This document shows, in pieces, positions 18,345 through 27,382 of a stretch of DNA of 64,000 nucleotides. The notes under the pieces are model-generated. The model had not been told where the DNA came from. It searched no databases and saw nothing but the letters and a program-made list of their open reading frames with translations. Origin of the DNA: Palsa-892 sp963751615 (GTDB lineage Bacteria > Pseudomonadota > Alphaproteobacteria > Rhizobiales > Xanthobacteraceae); the NCBI GenBank assembly GCA_963751615.1, contig CAVVVG010000006.1:558001-622000 (forward strand), in the 5' to 3' direction. Position numbers and translations under genes: made by a program. Position 1 is the stretch's first letter. Each line of letters opens with the position of its first letter.

Positions 18345-18791
18345 TCATGTTCTTTTTTTCGTCGCGTCTGGCACCTTGTACCAGCGCCACGATGACGCAC
18401 GGAAAGCAAACCAAAACGCAACTGCTTGAAGGCCGAAGTACGCTACTGTCACGACCTGCACCCAACGTGGGACGTAGAGAAACGAAGGAAGGAAAAACAG
18501 GAGCCGCGCCGAACAGACTATTAGCAGAACCCATAGCGCCCATTGTTTTCGGCGAAAAGCGGCAAGCCAAATGAACACACCGAAAAACGCGATGGTCATT
18601 ACTTCTGGCAGCACGATCTCTGGCAGCGAGAGAAGTTGCGCCTGCGCGCTATAGGTCGCCGCGACCGTGAGCAGGCCGAGTGCGAGCGACGCCGCAAGTA
18701 AATACACGAAAATCAGCATACTGCGCGGAGGAGCACCCGCAGCTGCCTGCCCGACCGTATCATCTGGAAACTTGTCGAGCCAATTATTCAA
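18345..18791 (-). CDS. Hypothetical four-helix inner membrane protein
   Basis: 148 residues with four predicted membrane helices at about residues 25-48, 55-78, 84-103 and 108-128. A likely TTG start at 18791 is preceded by AGGAGA with 9-base spacing; a TTG at 18824 would extend it by 11 residues. I do not recognise the family. It lies just downstream of the GDSL hydrolase gene on the same strand. Confidence 0.55.
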   Translation of the reverse strand: MNNWLDKFPDDTVGQAAAGAPPRSMLIFVYLLAASLALGLLTVAATYSAQAQLLSLPEIVLPEVMTIAFFGVFIWLAAFRRKQWALWVLLIVCSARLLFFLPSFLYVPRWVQVVTVAYFGLQAVAFWFAFRASSWRWYKVPDATKKRT

Positions 18792-18841
18792 CGCGAAGGT
18801 TCTCCTAGATCCCTCATGCAACAAAAACTGTTCCCAGAAAA

Positions 18842-19471
18842 TTATTGTTTCGGAGCGGTTTTGACATCGACTTTCCCATTTTTACTAGGTTGAACATTTA
18901 GGGACATATTATGAGATGCCGCAGCAGCCTTATTGTCGGCGATCGATGAGCCTCCGAGCGCCCCGACGACTTGCGAATAGAGCTTCTTCGCAATCATCCT
19001 GTGCGCCGTCGTATTAAAATGAATTCCATCGAAAGAATTTCCCGTGAGCAAGCCTTGCAAATTATCGGCGACAATAACACGAACGCCGCGTTTTCGCAGC
19101 CGCGCCACCATTTCGCGGATATTTTTCGCCCGTATTTCGGGAGGCACGCCGAAGCGGGCATCATTGCCGCCCGGCTGAATGATTACAATTTTGGTTCCAG
19201 CAGGCACCAACCCGTCGATGCGCGCCAGCATGCCGCTCGTCGTTTGACCCGGAATACCAGCATTAATGATTTGCACATTATAGCCGCGTGCTTTCAGCAT
19301 CGCCTCCAGTTGAGCGGGAAAGGCATTTGCGCTGCCAACACCAAAACCCGAGGTATTGCTCGCACCAACCGTGACAATCTTGGTTTGTGCATATGCCGCC
19401 GCCGCAGACGTCGAACAAGCAGCCGCGCCTAAAATCGCGACGACAATATAATTTCTAAAGAATTTCGTCAT
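18842..19471 (-). CDS. Exported SGNH/GDSL-type lipase or arylesterase
   Basis: 209 residues. The signal peptide ends near AAYAQ. SGNH blocks: VTVGASNTSGFGVG carries the nucleophile Ser in GASN (in place of GDS), then NAGIPGQTT, then GGND in QPGGNDARFG, and finally DGIHFN with the catalytic Asp and His. The layout resembles TesA-type arylesterase/thioesterase I enzymes of the periplasm. The ATG at 19471 is preceded by GGGGAAAG; an ATG at 19495 is in frame but less well placed. The C-terminal 30 residues are a Lys/Asn/Ser-rich tail. Confidence 0.83.
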   Translation of the reverse strand: MTKFFRNYIVVAILGAAACSTSAAAAYAQTKIVTVGASNTSGFGVGSANAFPAQLEAMLKARGYNVQIINAGIPGQTTSGMLARIDGLVPAGTKIVIIQPGGNDARFGVPPEIRAKNIREMVARLRKRGVRVIVADNLQGLLTGNSFDGIHFNTTAHRMIAKKLYSQVVGALGGSSIADNKAAAASHNMSLNVQPSKNGKVDVKTAPKQ

Positions 19472-19732
19472 TCTTTCCCCGAATTCATCCATCACGGCGC
19501 CCTACGACAGGAAATACAAGCGTCCTTCTTCGCTTGGTTGGCACTCTTGGTTGCATCGAGCCCCAGCCTTGAGACGGCGTCGTCACGTCAATTTGCGCGT
19601 CACTAAATTTCTAGATGCTGCTGTCGCTCGACACAATTAATTATTTCGCACGCACTGGGGCCGTTCGCCTGCGCCACTGCGCAAATTGCAATTAAGATCA
19701 ATGCCGCCCCCCAAAAAACATTACCCTTTTCC

Positions 19733-21358
19733 TCACATCCTAAATACGCCGAACCTGGTGCGCGGTATCGGCGCATTGAGAGCAGCCGAAAATCCGAGGC
19801 CCAACACGCGCCGTGTCTCTGTAGGCGTAATAATGCCGTCGTCCCATAGTCGCGCGGTCGCATAATACGGATCGCCCTCGCGCTCGAATTGTTCGCGGAT
19901 CGGCCGCTTAAATTCTTCTTCATCCTCCTTTGCCCAGGTGTCACCAGCGGCCTCGATGTTGTCGCGTTTCACGGTCGCAAGCACGTTTGCCGCCTGATCG
20001 GACCCCATCAGCTGCACACGGCCGTTCGGCCAAGTAAACATGAAACGCGGAGAATAGGCGCGACCACACATCCCGTAATTGCCTGCGCCATAGGAACCGC
20101 CGATGACGAGCGTAAGTTTCGGCACATTCGCACAAGCGACCGCCATTACCATCTTCGCGCCATTCTTGGCGATGCCGCCAGCCTCATAGACAGAGCCAAC
20201 CATAAAACCGGAAATATTTTGCAAAAAGAGCAATGGTACGCGCCGTTGGCAACACAGCTCAATGAAATGCGCTGCCTTCAATGCGGATTCGGAGTAGAGA
20301 ATGCCGTTGTTGCCGACAATGCCAAGCGGCATACCGTACAGCCGTGCGAAACCTGTAACGACCGTCGTGCCATAGAGCCGCTTAAACTCATCAAACTCCG
20401 AGCCGTCAACAACCCGAGCGATCACTTCGCGCACGTCATATTGTTTTTTCAGATCAACCGGCACAATGCCGTCGAGCTCTTCGATCGAATATTTCGGCTC
20501 GCGCGGTTCGTCATATTCCAGATCGATACGCTTTGGCGTGTTCAAATTCGCGACGATGCGCCGGGCGATAGAAAGTGCGTGATTGTCGTCGGCTGCATAA
20601 TGGTCGGCAACGCCAGATATCCGCGCATGCACGTCAGCACCGCCGAGATCTTCTGCGCTCACAATTTCGCCGGTCGCCGCTTTCACTAGCGGCGGGCCGC
20701 CGAGAAAAATCGTCCCCTGCCCTTTGACGATAACAGTTTCGTCCGACATTGCCGGAACGTAGGCACCGCCTGCAGTGCACGAACCCATTACCACCGCAAT
20801 CTGGGCGATACCCACAGCCGATAACCGGGCCTGATTGTAGAAAATCCGACCAAAATGGTCACGATCGGGAAAAACTTCGGGCCATTGCGGCAGGTTCGCG
20901 CCGCCCGAGTCGACGAGGTAAACACATGGAAGGTGGTTTTCACCCGCGATTTCCTGTGCCCGCAGATGCTTCTTCACGGTCATCGGGTAATAAGTGCCAC
21001 CCTTGATCGTCGAGTCGTTGCAGACGATCATACATTCGCGCCCCTCCACGCGCCCGACGCCAGTAATGATGCCGGCACCATGGATTAAGTCTTCGTACAT
21101 CCCGTTTGCAGCGAGCTGTGACAGCTCCAAAAACGGCGAGCCCGGATCGATCAATCGCATTACTCGTTCGCGCGGGAGTAGCTTGCCGCGCTTTACATGG
21201 CGCTCGCGCGCCTTCTCATTGCCGCCCACTGCGGCTTCGGCGCGGCAGCGCTGCAATTTCTCGACGAGCGCACGCATTTGTGCGGCGTTCGCCTTGAATT
21301 CATTCGATTTCGGATCGATGGAAGTTTCCAGCGCGGCCAAGACATTCCCCTTGACCAA
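19733..21358 (-). CDS. mccB: Methylcrotonyl-CoA carboxylase, carboxyltransferase subunit
   Basis: 541 residues of the acyl-CoA carboxyltransferase fold in two crotonase halves. Diagnostic MCC blocks are KGGTYYPMTVKKHLRAQEIA, LVDSGGANLPQWPEVFPD and GGSYGAGNYGMCGRAY. It transfers CO2 from biotin on the MccA subunit to 3-methylcrotonyl-CoA in leucine catabolism. The partner gene mccA lies 9 kb away on the same strand rather than adjacent, and ivd another 8 kb away on the other side. Confidence 0.92.
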   Translation of the reverse strand: MVKGNVLAALETSIDPKSNEFKANAAQMRALVEKLQRCRAEAAVGGNEKARERHVKRGKLLPRERVMRLIDPGSPFLELSQLAANGMYEDLIHGAGIITGVGRVEGRECMIVCNDSTIKGGTYYPMTVKKHLRAQEIAGENHLPCVYLVDSGGANLPQWPEVFPDRDHFGRIFYNQARLSAVGIAQIAVVMGSCTAGGAYVPAMSDETVIVKGQGTIFLGGPPLVKAATGEIVSAEDLGGADVHARISGVADHYAADDNHALSIARRIVANLNTPKRIDLEYDEPREPKYSIEELDGIVPVDLKKQYDVREVIARVVDGSEFDEFKRLYGTTVVTGFARLYGMPLGIVGNNGILYSESALKAAHFIELCCQRRVPLLFLQNISGFMVGSVYEAGGIAKNGAKMVMAVACANVPKLTLVIGGSYGAGNYGMCGRAYSPRFMFTWPNGRVQLMGSDQAANVLATVKRDNIEAAGDTWAKEDEEEFKRPIREQFEREGDPYYATARLWDDGIITPTETRRVLGLGFSAALNAPIPRTRFGVFRM

Positions 21359-21698
21359 AAGTGCCGTGCTTGGGGCGCGAACGCAACTGCGTTATGAAAA
21401 GGTGCCGGGTGAGGAGCAGAGATGGGCCGTCTCTACTCCTCCCCCGTCTCAGAGAGGCTTACCCGACCGACCGGATCGGGGCGCAAGTACGTCCTCGATT
21501 TGCGGCCGAGGACGAAGCTTTTAACCGTCGCAAAAGACCCCTTGTGGCTTTTTTGACGGACAAAAAATGGTCTGAGTCGCGAACAGAGTCGAGACAACTC
21601 GGCAAATCGGAAACCCTCCCGAGACGGCTGTAGCGAACCCTATCAATCACGAATCTTGTTGCGAACGACACGGACAATTCGCAGAACGATTCGGCAAT
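21359..21698. other. Intergenic region upstream of mccB
   Basis: About 340 bases between the mccB start and the GST stop. Short frames exist on both strands but none has a ribosome site or a recognisable protein. Presumably it holds the mccB promoter; I cannot identify it. Confidence 0.5.
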
Positions 21699-22349
21699 TC
21701 ACAGATGATCGTAATGTGACGTCCACGTTTCCTTCAGCGCCGCATGACGCCAAGCTACAAACGCAGGTAGCGTATGAATTGCATCCACATAAGCGCTTGA
21801 GACGAGATCAACGGGGATCGCATAGGTACGGATACAAGTCGCGATTGGCGCGTACATACAATCTGCTGCGGAAAATTCACCAAACAGGAAGTTTCCACCC
21901 TTGCCAAAGCGGGCCCGCGTCTCGTTCCACATTGTGACGATGCGCTCGATATCGACCTTTGCGGCATCACTCATCTGGATCGGGCGTGGCACACGCTTGA
22001 GCGTCATAGGACAATCTCGACGCAGATTCTGAAAGCCCGCGTGCATTTCTGCCGAGATCGCACGCGCGTGGCCTCGCGCGACGGGATCCGCGGGCCACAG
22101 GCCAAGCTTCGGATATTTTTCGGCAATGTAATCGATGATCGCGAGTGACTCCCATACCGTCACCTTACCATCATGCAGTACAGGTACTTTACCTGTCGGA
22201 GAATGTTTCAGAGTTTCCTCTTTGGTGGCGTCATCGTAGATATTGATCACAATTTCCTCGTACGGAATCTTGTGATGGGCGAACGCGAGCCATGGGCGCA
22301 ACGACCACGAGGAATAGTTCTTGTTTCCGAGAATGAGTGTATGCGACAC
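21699..22349 (-). CDS. Glutathione S-transferase family protein
   Basis: 216 residues from a GTG start at 22349, with a thioredoxin-like N-terminal domain (LILGNKNYSSWSLRPWLA, then KVPVLHDG and the conserved WESLAIIDYI with the glutathione-contacting Glu-Ser) and an all-helical C-terminal domain. The NKNYSSWSLRP start is typical of a bacterial GST subgroup with Ser as candidate active residue. The reading frame continues upstream to an ATG at 22469, but those 40 residues do not resemble GST. Confidence 0.85.
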   Translation of the reverse strand: MSHTLILGNKNYSSWSLRPWLAFAHHKIPYEEIVINIYDDATKEETLKHSPTGKVPVLHDGKVTVWESLAIIDYIAEKYPKLGLWPADPVARGHARAISAEMHAGFQNLRRDCPMTLKRVPRPIQMSDAAKVDIERIVTMWNETRARFGKGGNFLFGEFSAADCMYAPIATCIRTYAIPVDLVSSAYVDAIHTLPAFVAWRHAALKETWTSHYDHL

Positions 22350-22643
22350 GGGAGCCCCCCGACCAAGATGGCCGAAAGACGCTGTCCCGCGCAAGCACTC
22401 AATCCTCAGAATTAGTTTTTCGTTCTGCGGTCTGCAAAACCACTGCTCCGTCGAGCCGAGCGCATACATACCGACCCACGGTTGGTACGCATCCGGATGC
22501 GCTAAACGACACGGGAGCGTGCCCCGCCAAATTGGCTGAGAAACGCTCTACCCTTCAATCACTCAAAACCTCAGAATTAGTCTTTCGCTTCACGAAACTA
22601 GCGGTCGATGCTCCATTCGCCGCCGCAGCGCGTCGTAACCGTG

Positions 22644-23052
22644 CTATTTTTTCTTCTCTTCCATCTCAACGGGTCCGCCTGCCTTCTTCCATGCACCGAA
22701 GCCACCTGCCATGTGCGCGACGGGCTTCAGGCCCATGTCTTGAGCGGTTTTTGTGGCAAGCGCAGAGCGCATCGCGCCCGCGCAGAAGAAAACGAATTTC
22801 TTGTCCTCGGCAAAGATCGGCTTGTGATAGGGCGAAGTCGGGTCGATCCAGAATTCGAGCATGCCCCGTGGCGCGTGAAAGGCATTCAGGAATCCTGCCC
22901 TCGCGTTGCAGTTCACGGATATCGCGGATATCCACGAAAACGACATCCTGGTTTCCGTGCAATTTAAGGGCGTCGGCGATCGGAATCGTTTCAATTTCCC
23001 GGTGGGCCGCTTCGACCAAGGCCTTATGACCGAGTGTTACTTTCTGTGTCAT
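22644..23052 (-). pseudogene. Rhodanese-domain gene with a frameshift
   Basis: N-terminal half: MTQKVTLGHKALVEAAHREI to VVFVDIRDIRELQREGRIP, a rhodanese fold start. C-terminal half, in another frame: AFHAPRGMLEFW, then KKFVFFCAGAMRSALATKT with the active-site Cys in the CAGAMRS loop, ending GGFGAWKKAGGP. The break is near 22884 and the total length is 3n+1, consistent with one extra base. With the shift corrected the protein would be about 135 residues, a normal single-domain sulfurtransferase. It is divergent from the serpin gene. Confidence 0.82.
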
Positions 23053-23144
23053 GGGGCGCACTCGTCGCATCTTCGCCCTGCCCCGGTCAAGATTGGGCCA
23101 CGGTCAAATTTAATGCTGAAGTCAATTTGATGCGGAGCATCTCG

Positions 23145-24386
23145 ATGCGTATTGCTCTCTGGGCCATGGTGATTTTCGTGCTCGCGCATGCTTTCACCGC
23201 GCCCTCGGCAGCTGATTCCCTGTCGCAAGAGCGCTTACTAGGTGCCCAGTCGCGGCTATCCGAGCATCTCCTCTCCGAACTCGCGCACGACCCAAAGCGA
23301 AAAGGCACGGACAACATAATTATCTCGCCCGCCAGTCTCGCCGGCATCATGGCAATCCTGGACATTGGCGCCGATAGCAAGATGCGCGGCGCAATTTTCG
23401 AGACTCTCGGTTTCAATCACACCATAGGGCACGAGCCTGGTGCCGATCTCGCCGCTTTGCGCGAGATCGTCGGCAAGACGGCCTCCGATAAACGTGAGGA
23501 TGTCGCAAAATTCACCATCGCAAATTCCGTCGTGTTCGATCCGAAATCCCAGCCTTATGAAAAGGCGATCGCGCAAATTCGTAGTGCAGGCGCCAATGTA
23601 GAAATCGCACCGCTTAGCGATCCTGCGACCATCAAACGCATCAATGATTGGGTATCAGCGCAAACAAAAGGCCTGATCCCCTCGATCCTCGATGGTCCAC
23701 TGCCGCCCGGTATCGTTGGTCTCAATGCGATTTATTTTAATGGACAGTGGACCACCGCATTCGACAAGCGCAGGACCGAACCGCAAACGTTCTTCTCCCT
23801 GAACAGCGATGTTCAGGTTCCCATGATGTTTACCGAGCGTACGCTCGGTTTCCGCAAGGATGGGCGCTTTGTGGCGATCGACATCCCTTACAAAGGCGAG
23901 CGCTTCGCGTTCACCGTTATTACGACTACCGACGACAAAGCCAAACCCGAGGAATTCACCGAGGTCACCGGCTGGCTCACCGCCGACGGGTTCGAGAAGA
24001 AAACGGTTCAACTTTCTCTTCCGCGTTTCAAGCTCGAAGGCAGCGAAACAATTCTCGACGCGGCGAAAGCAATGGGCTTAAGTAAGGGCATGGACTCGGC
24101 GACCGCCTTCGAAGGCCTGTCTCCACTGCCACAGAATATCACCGACATCCTCCAGCGAGCATATCTTGATGTAAACGAGGAAAGCACAGAGGCGGCAGCA
24201 GTTACTTCGGTCATTATCAAAACGCTGGCCATCCGTCCCAGTACACTGGAACCTGAGAAAGTCGTTGTCGATCATCCATTTCTGTTCGCACTGCGCGACA
24301 ACGAAACGGGTTTGATCTTGATCTCCGGCTATATCTCCAAGCCTGATACCGGGCCGATCGCCGAACTTGCCAATTCGAAAAAATAA
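23145..24386 (+). CDS. Exported serpin (serine protease inhibitor)
   Basis: 413 residues. The signal peptide (MRIALWAMVIFVLAHAFTA) ends near PSAADS; the rest is a complete serpin fold: NIIISPASLAGIMAILDIGA, GLNAIYFNGQW, the hinge NEESTEAAAVTSV and the C-terminal DHPFLFALRDNETGLILISG. The small-residue hinge is that of inhibitory serpins. Counting from the P17 Glu puts P1 at the Leu of KTLAIR, suggesting chymotrypsin- or cathepsin-like targets. P15 is Ser instead of the usual Gly. GGAG lies 7 bases before ATG 23145; longer upstream forms have no signal peptide. A periplasmic target is inferred. Confidence 0.9.
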   Translation: MRIALWAMVIFVLAHAFTAPSAADSLSQERLLGAQSRLSEHLLSELAHDPKRKGTDNIIISPASLAGIMAILDIGADSKMRGAIFETLGFNHTIGHEPGADLAALREIVGKTASDKREDVAKFTIANSVVFDPKSQPYEKAIAQIRSAGANVEIAPLSDPATIKRINDWVSAQTKGLIPSILDGPLPPGIVGLNAIYFNGQWTTAFDKRRTEPQTFFSLNSDVQVPMMFTERTLGFRKDGRFVAIDIPYKGERFAFTVITTTDDKAKPEEFTEVTGWLTADGFEKKTVQLSLPRFKLEGSETILDAAKAMGLSKGMDSATAFEGLSPLPQNITDILQRAYLDVNEESTEAAAVTSVIIKTLAIRPSTLEPEKVVVDHPFLFALRDNETGLILISGYISKPDTGPIAELANSKK

Positions 24387-24407
24387 CACGCGCAAAGGAG
24401 TAGCATC

Positions 24408-24641
24408 ATGGTGCAAGCTGAAGACCGCAAATCCGATATCGCCAATGATATCCCGCTTGAACTCGTGGGCCCCCCGACTGCTCCCACCCTACCGATGGTC
24501 GACGATCACACGCTCGACCAATTTCTGAAGCAGCCTGAAAAAGTCCAACGGCTGCCAGTGAAACCGCAAGAATATAGGCGCGAATTTCAGCGCCTAATCG
24601 TAAGCGCTTTTCTTCACACCGGATCAGGCGCGGCAGCATAA
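24408..24641 (+). CDS. Small hypothetical protein
   Basis: 77 residues, acidic N-terminus, then a predicted helical stretch (LDQFLKQPEKVQRLPVKPQE) and no signal peptide. AAAGGAG lies 7 bases before the ATG and the gene begins 21 bases after the serpin stop, so the two are probably co-transcribed. I do not recognise the family. Confidence 0.6.
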   Translation: MVQAEDRKSDIANDIPLELVGPPTAPTLPMVDDHTLDQFLKQPEKVQRLPVKPQEYRREFQRLIVSAFLHTGSGAAA

Positions 24642-24725
24642 ACCCGGCTATCTCAAGAGAACGCGTTGCTGTCGCCGCCTTGCGGTGGCACTATCACGAT
24701 CGCCAACAATTCCAGCGGTCCGCTC

Positions 24726-25415
24726 ATGCTCGGCTTCAGCAATCTCGATCTCATTTCCTTCGCCTGGTTTGTTCTCGCCTGGGCTGGTTATGGTGCCGTG
24801 ATCGAGTTCACAACCTTAGGACAGCGCGGTCTCAATAACCGGATGCATCGCTATCGCGAAGACTGGATGCAGCAGATGCTTGAGCGCGAAATGCGCATGG
24901 TCGATGGGCAGATCATCGGCTCGCTGCAGAACGGCACCGCCTTCTTCGCCTCGACTTCGCTACTCGCGATTGGCGGCACGCTCGCGCTGATGCGGTCCGC
25001 CTCGGACATTATGGAAATTTTCGCGTCTCTTCCCTTCGGCATCAAGCCGACGCCGGGCATGCTTGAAATTAAGATTATTGGCCTCCTCGTCATCTTCATT
25101 TATGCATTTTTCAAATTCGCTTGGTCGTACCGCCTTTTCAATTACGCCGCTATTTTGCTCGGCGCCACACCATCATCGCGTGAGGCAAAAAAACCGGTGG
25201 CGAAACAGGCCGCCGCGCGGGTCGCGCGAGTCGTGACTCTCGCTGGCCGTCACTTCAATCGTGGTCAGCGTGCGTACTTTTTTGCGCTTGGTTATCTTGG
25301 CTGGTTTGCGAACGCTTGGGTATTCACGGTGGCGACGCTGTTCGTGCTGCTAGTAACAGTGCAGCGCCAGTTCGGGCCGGCCGCACGCTGGGTCATCGAA
25401 AATGAAAAGATCTAG
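24726..25415 (+). CDS. DUF599 family membrane protein
   Basis: 229 residues with about four membrane helices: an N-terminal one after NLDLISFAWFVLAW, one around FFASTSLLAIGGTLALM, one around IIGLLVIFIYAFFKFAWSYR, and a C-terminal pair near YFFALGYLGWFANAWVF. This arrangement, with WSYRLFNYAAILLGA in the middle, is DUF599. The function is unknown. I chose ATG 24726; the frame extends back to a TTG at 24666 without a good ribosome site. Same strand and close to the serpin and small-gene pair. Confidence 0.82.
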   Translation: MLGFSNLDLISFAWFVLAWAGYGAVIEFTTLGQRGLNNRMHRYREDWMQQMLEREMRMVDGQIIGSLQNGTAFFASTSLLAIGGTLALMRSASDIMEIFASLPFGIKPTPGMLEIKIIGLLVIFIYAFFKFAWSYRLFNYAAILLGATPSSREAKKPVAKQAAARVARVVTLAGRHFNRGQRAYFFALGYLGWFANAWVFTVATLFVLLVTVQRQFGPAARWVIENEKI

Positions 25416-25508
25416 CCTCGCTCATGCCGCGGCTTTCGCGACCTTCGTCCGTTCCGGCAGAAATTCGGCAATTTCATTGAGCGTATGATTTTCTGGGAGC
25501 GTTTTCAG

Positions 25509-26276
25509 TTACACGAAGGAACGAATTGCATCCATTTCCTTGTCATTTAACTCGAAATCGAAAATTGCCGCGTTCTCGACCAGCCGATCCATCTTGCTAG
25601 TCCGCGGGATCACTATGACGCCCTGCTGCACGAAGTAGCGCAGACAAACTTGGCCCGCGCTCTTCTTATGCGGGACACCAATGGCGGCTAGCTTTCTGTC
25701 CTTGGTCGCCCTCCCTTTTGCGATAGGGCTATAGGCCGTGACCAAAATGCCCCGTCGCTGACAGGCAGCGATCGTGTCCGACTGATCGATATAAGGATGC
25801 AACTCAATCTGATTGTTCACAATCAATGCTTTCGAAAGTTTTACCGCATCCTCGACAAGCTCGGGTTTGAAATTGGAGACCCCAATATGTTTTGTGTAAC
25901 CACTTTCTTTCACTTCGTTCAACGCGCCGATGGTTTCAGAGAGCGGTACCAACGAACTCGGCCAATGCAGCAACAGCAAATCCACATGATCGACAGCGAG
26001 TTTCTTCAAACTAACCTGTACTGAGCGCAACAGGTCGGGCGCAGCAAAATGCGTCGGCCAGATTTTGGTTGTGATGAATACTGCGCTGCGCGCGACGCCG
26101 GACTTGCGAAGCCCCTCACCGATCTCAGTTTCGTTGTTGTACATTTCCGCCGTATCCAGGTGGCGATAGCCGAGACGGAGCGCTTGCTCAACGATATGCA
26201 CGCAACCCGAACCGCGTAATTCCCAAGTGCCAAGCCCAAGCAGGGGGATCCGCGCACCATTCAATTCAGCAAATGG
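25509..26276 (-). CDS. Aldo/keto reductase
   Basis: 255 residues of the AKR TIM barrel: PLLGLGTWEL, the catalytic Asp-Tyr in LDTAEMYNNE, the Lys in ITTKIWP, the His in LLLHWPS, and the C-terminal IPRTSK that binds NADPH. It resembles 2,5-diketo-gluconate reductase-type AKRs that reduce small carbonyl compounds. The protein ends abruptly after MDAIRSFV; most relatives go on for another 10-20 residues. In frame beyond the TAA a further 28 codons without stop continue to 25420 (see findings). Confidence 0.85.
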   Translation of the reverse strand, partial: PFAELNGARIPLLGLGTWELRGSGCVHIVEQALRLGYRHLDTAEMYNNETEIGEGLRKSGVARSAVFITTKIWPTHFAAPDLLRSVQVSLKKLAVDHVDLLLLHWPSSLVPLSETIGALNEVKESGYTKHIGVSNFKPELVEDAVKLSKALIVNNQIELHPYIDQSDTIAACQRRGILVTAYSPIAKGRATKDRKLAAIGVPHKKSAGQVCLRYFVQQGVIVIPRTSKMDRLVENAAIFDFELNDKEMDAIRSFV

Positions 26277-26306
26277 CATTTCGTTTTCCCGATATTTGTT
26301 TGGCAA

Positions 26307-26439
26307 TCAATTCGGCAGAAATCCGATTGAAAGCCAAGGAATAAGCGCTACAACAATGAGTGCGGCCTGGATATTCATCGAGTGTCCGCGAATTGCAGCG
26401 GTTGTTTTCAGAAATTTGCGGCGCGAAAAAAGTCTTCAT
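26307..26439 (-). pseudogene. Tat-signal mini-gene, frame broken in a six-base run
   Basis: ATG at 26439-26437 has a strong GGAGAAGG site 6 bases upstream. Two codons later the frame breaks in a run of six T (A on the plus strand, 26426-26431). With five T the product is a 43-residue peptide: a basic start with twin arginines in SRRKFLKTTAA, then the hydrophobic stretch IQAALIVVALIPWLS, ending at TGA 26307-26309. The SRRKFLK core is a textbook Tat motif. It could be a broken very small exported protein or the 5' remnant of a larger Tat substrate. Confidence 0.45.
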
Positions 26440-26527
26440 GCAGCCTTCTCCCCGGGAGTTTCGTTATTGTTATTCCGAGACTTACGCATAAACAGCAACT
26501 CGTCACCATCACCACTTCTGGACGTCG

Positions 26528-27232
26528 CTAGCCTTTCTTACATGTCGCTTCGTAACGTTTTCTGGTTTCCTCGTTTGGCGGATAGAGACCAGGCAAAGCC
26601 ACACCCTTTGCCACTTCCTCAACAGCCCAATTCTCGAATGCTTCTTGCTGGACGGCTTCCTTTGCAACTTCGGCCACAAGTGCCTTCGGAATGCATACGG
26701 CACCATCACTATCTGCAACAATCGTGTCGCCCGGAAAAATCGCGATGCCACCGCAACCGATCGGCTCTTGCCAACCCACAAACGTTAGCCCGGCAACCGA
26801 CGGTGGAGCCGCTGCGCCTGCGCACCATACCGGAAGCTTGGTGGCGCGCACGCCCTCTGCATCGCGCACAACACCGTCGGTAACAAGTGCAGTAACGGCA
26901 CGCTTCTGCATTCTGAGCGCAAGAATATCGCCAAAAATTCCGGCCGCCGTGATACCCATCGCGTCAGCAACCGCAATGCACCCGGGTGGCATCGCCTCGA
27001 TCGCGCCACGGGTCGAGTGTGGGGAGGCCCAACTTGCGGGTGTCGCGAGGTCTTCGCGAGCAGGCACGAAGCGGAGCGTAAAGGCTTCGCCGACCACGCG
27101 TTTTAGCCCATCGACCAGCGGCTTCGGCCCGTGCATCCAGGTACGTCGCAGACCTTGCTTCAACAATACGGTTGTCAACGTCGCAGTAGAAATTGCGGCA
27201 AGCGCTGTCTTGAGTTCCGGCGTAAGGCTCAT
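26528..27232 (-). CDS. RraA-like family protein (dimethylmenaquinone methyltransferase-type fold)
   Basis: 234 residues of the RraA/HMG-aldolase family: VADAMGITAAGIFGDILALR, the metal- and substrate-site block TDGVVRDAEGVR, and PGDTIVADSDGAVCIP. Members include HMG/CHA aldolases (4-hydroxy-4-methyl-2-oxoglutarate to pyruvate) and RNase E regulators; the DGVVRD form with conserved Arg-Asp favours an aldolase-like enzyme. The substrate cannot be told from sequence. The ATG at 27244 gives four extra residues and is also possible. Confidence 0.82.
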   Translation of the reverse strand: MSLTPELKTALAAISTATLTTVLLKQGLRRTWMHGPKPLVDGLKRVVGEAFTLRFVPAREDLATPASWASPHSTRGAIEAMPPGCIAVADAMGITAAGIFGDILALRMQKRAVTALVTDGVVRDAEGVRATKLPVWCAGAAAPPSVAGLTFVGWQEPIGCGGIAIFPGDTIVADSDGAVCIPKALVAEVAKEAVQQEAFENWAVEEVAKGVALPGLYPPNEETRKRYEATCKKG

Positions 27233-27382
27233 GGGATGTTCCATCGATTTATTGGTACACTGCCTCTCCTTAGGTAATTTCGGACTTTCGTGCCAATGAT
27301 TACCTTTTTCAACTCACGTGCTTGATCACGAGCCGACCGCAAAGGCAGCTACTATCGTGCGGGAGCTTTCAGCAATACTTTT

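Noticed and set aside
21361..21677. Short frames on both strands upstream of mccB
   Set aside because: No ribosome sites, biased composition, no recognisable protein.
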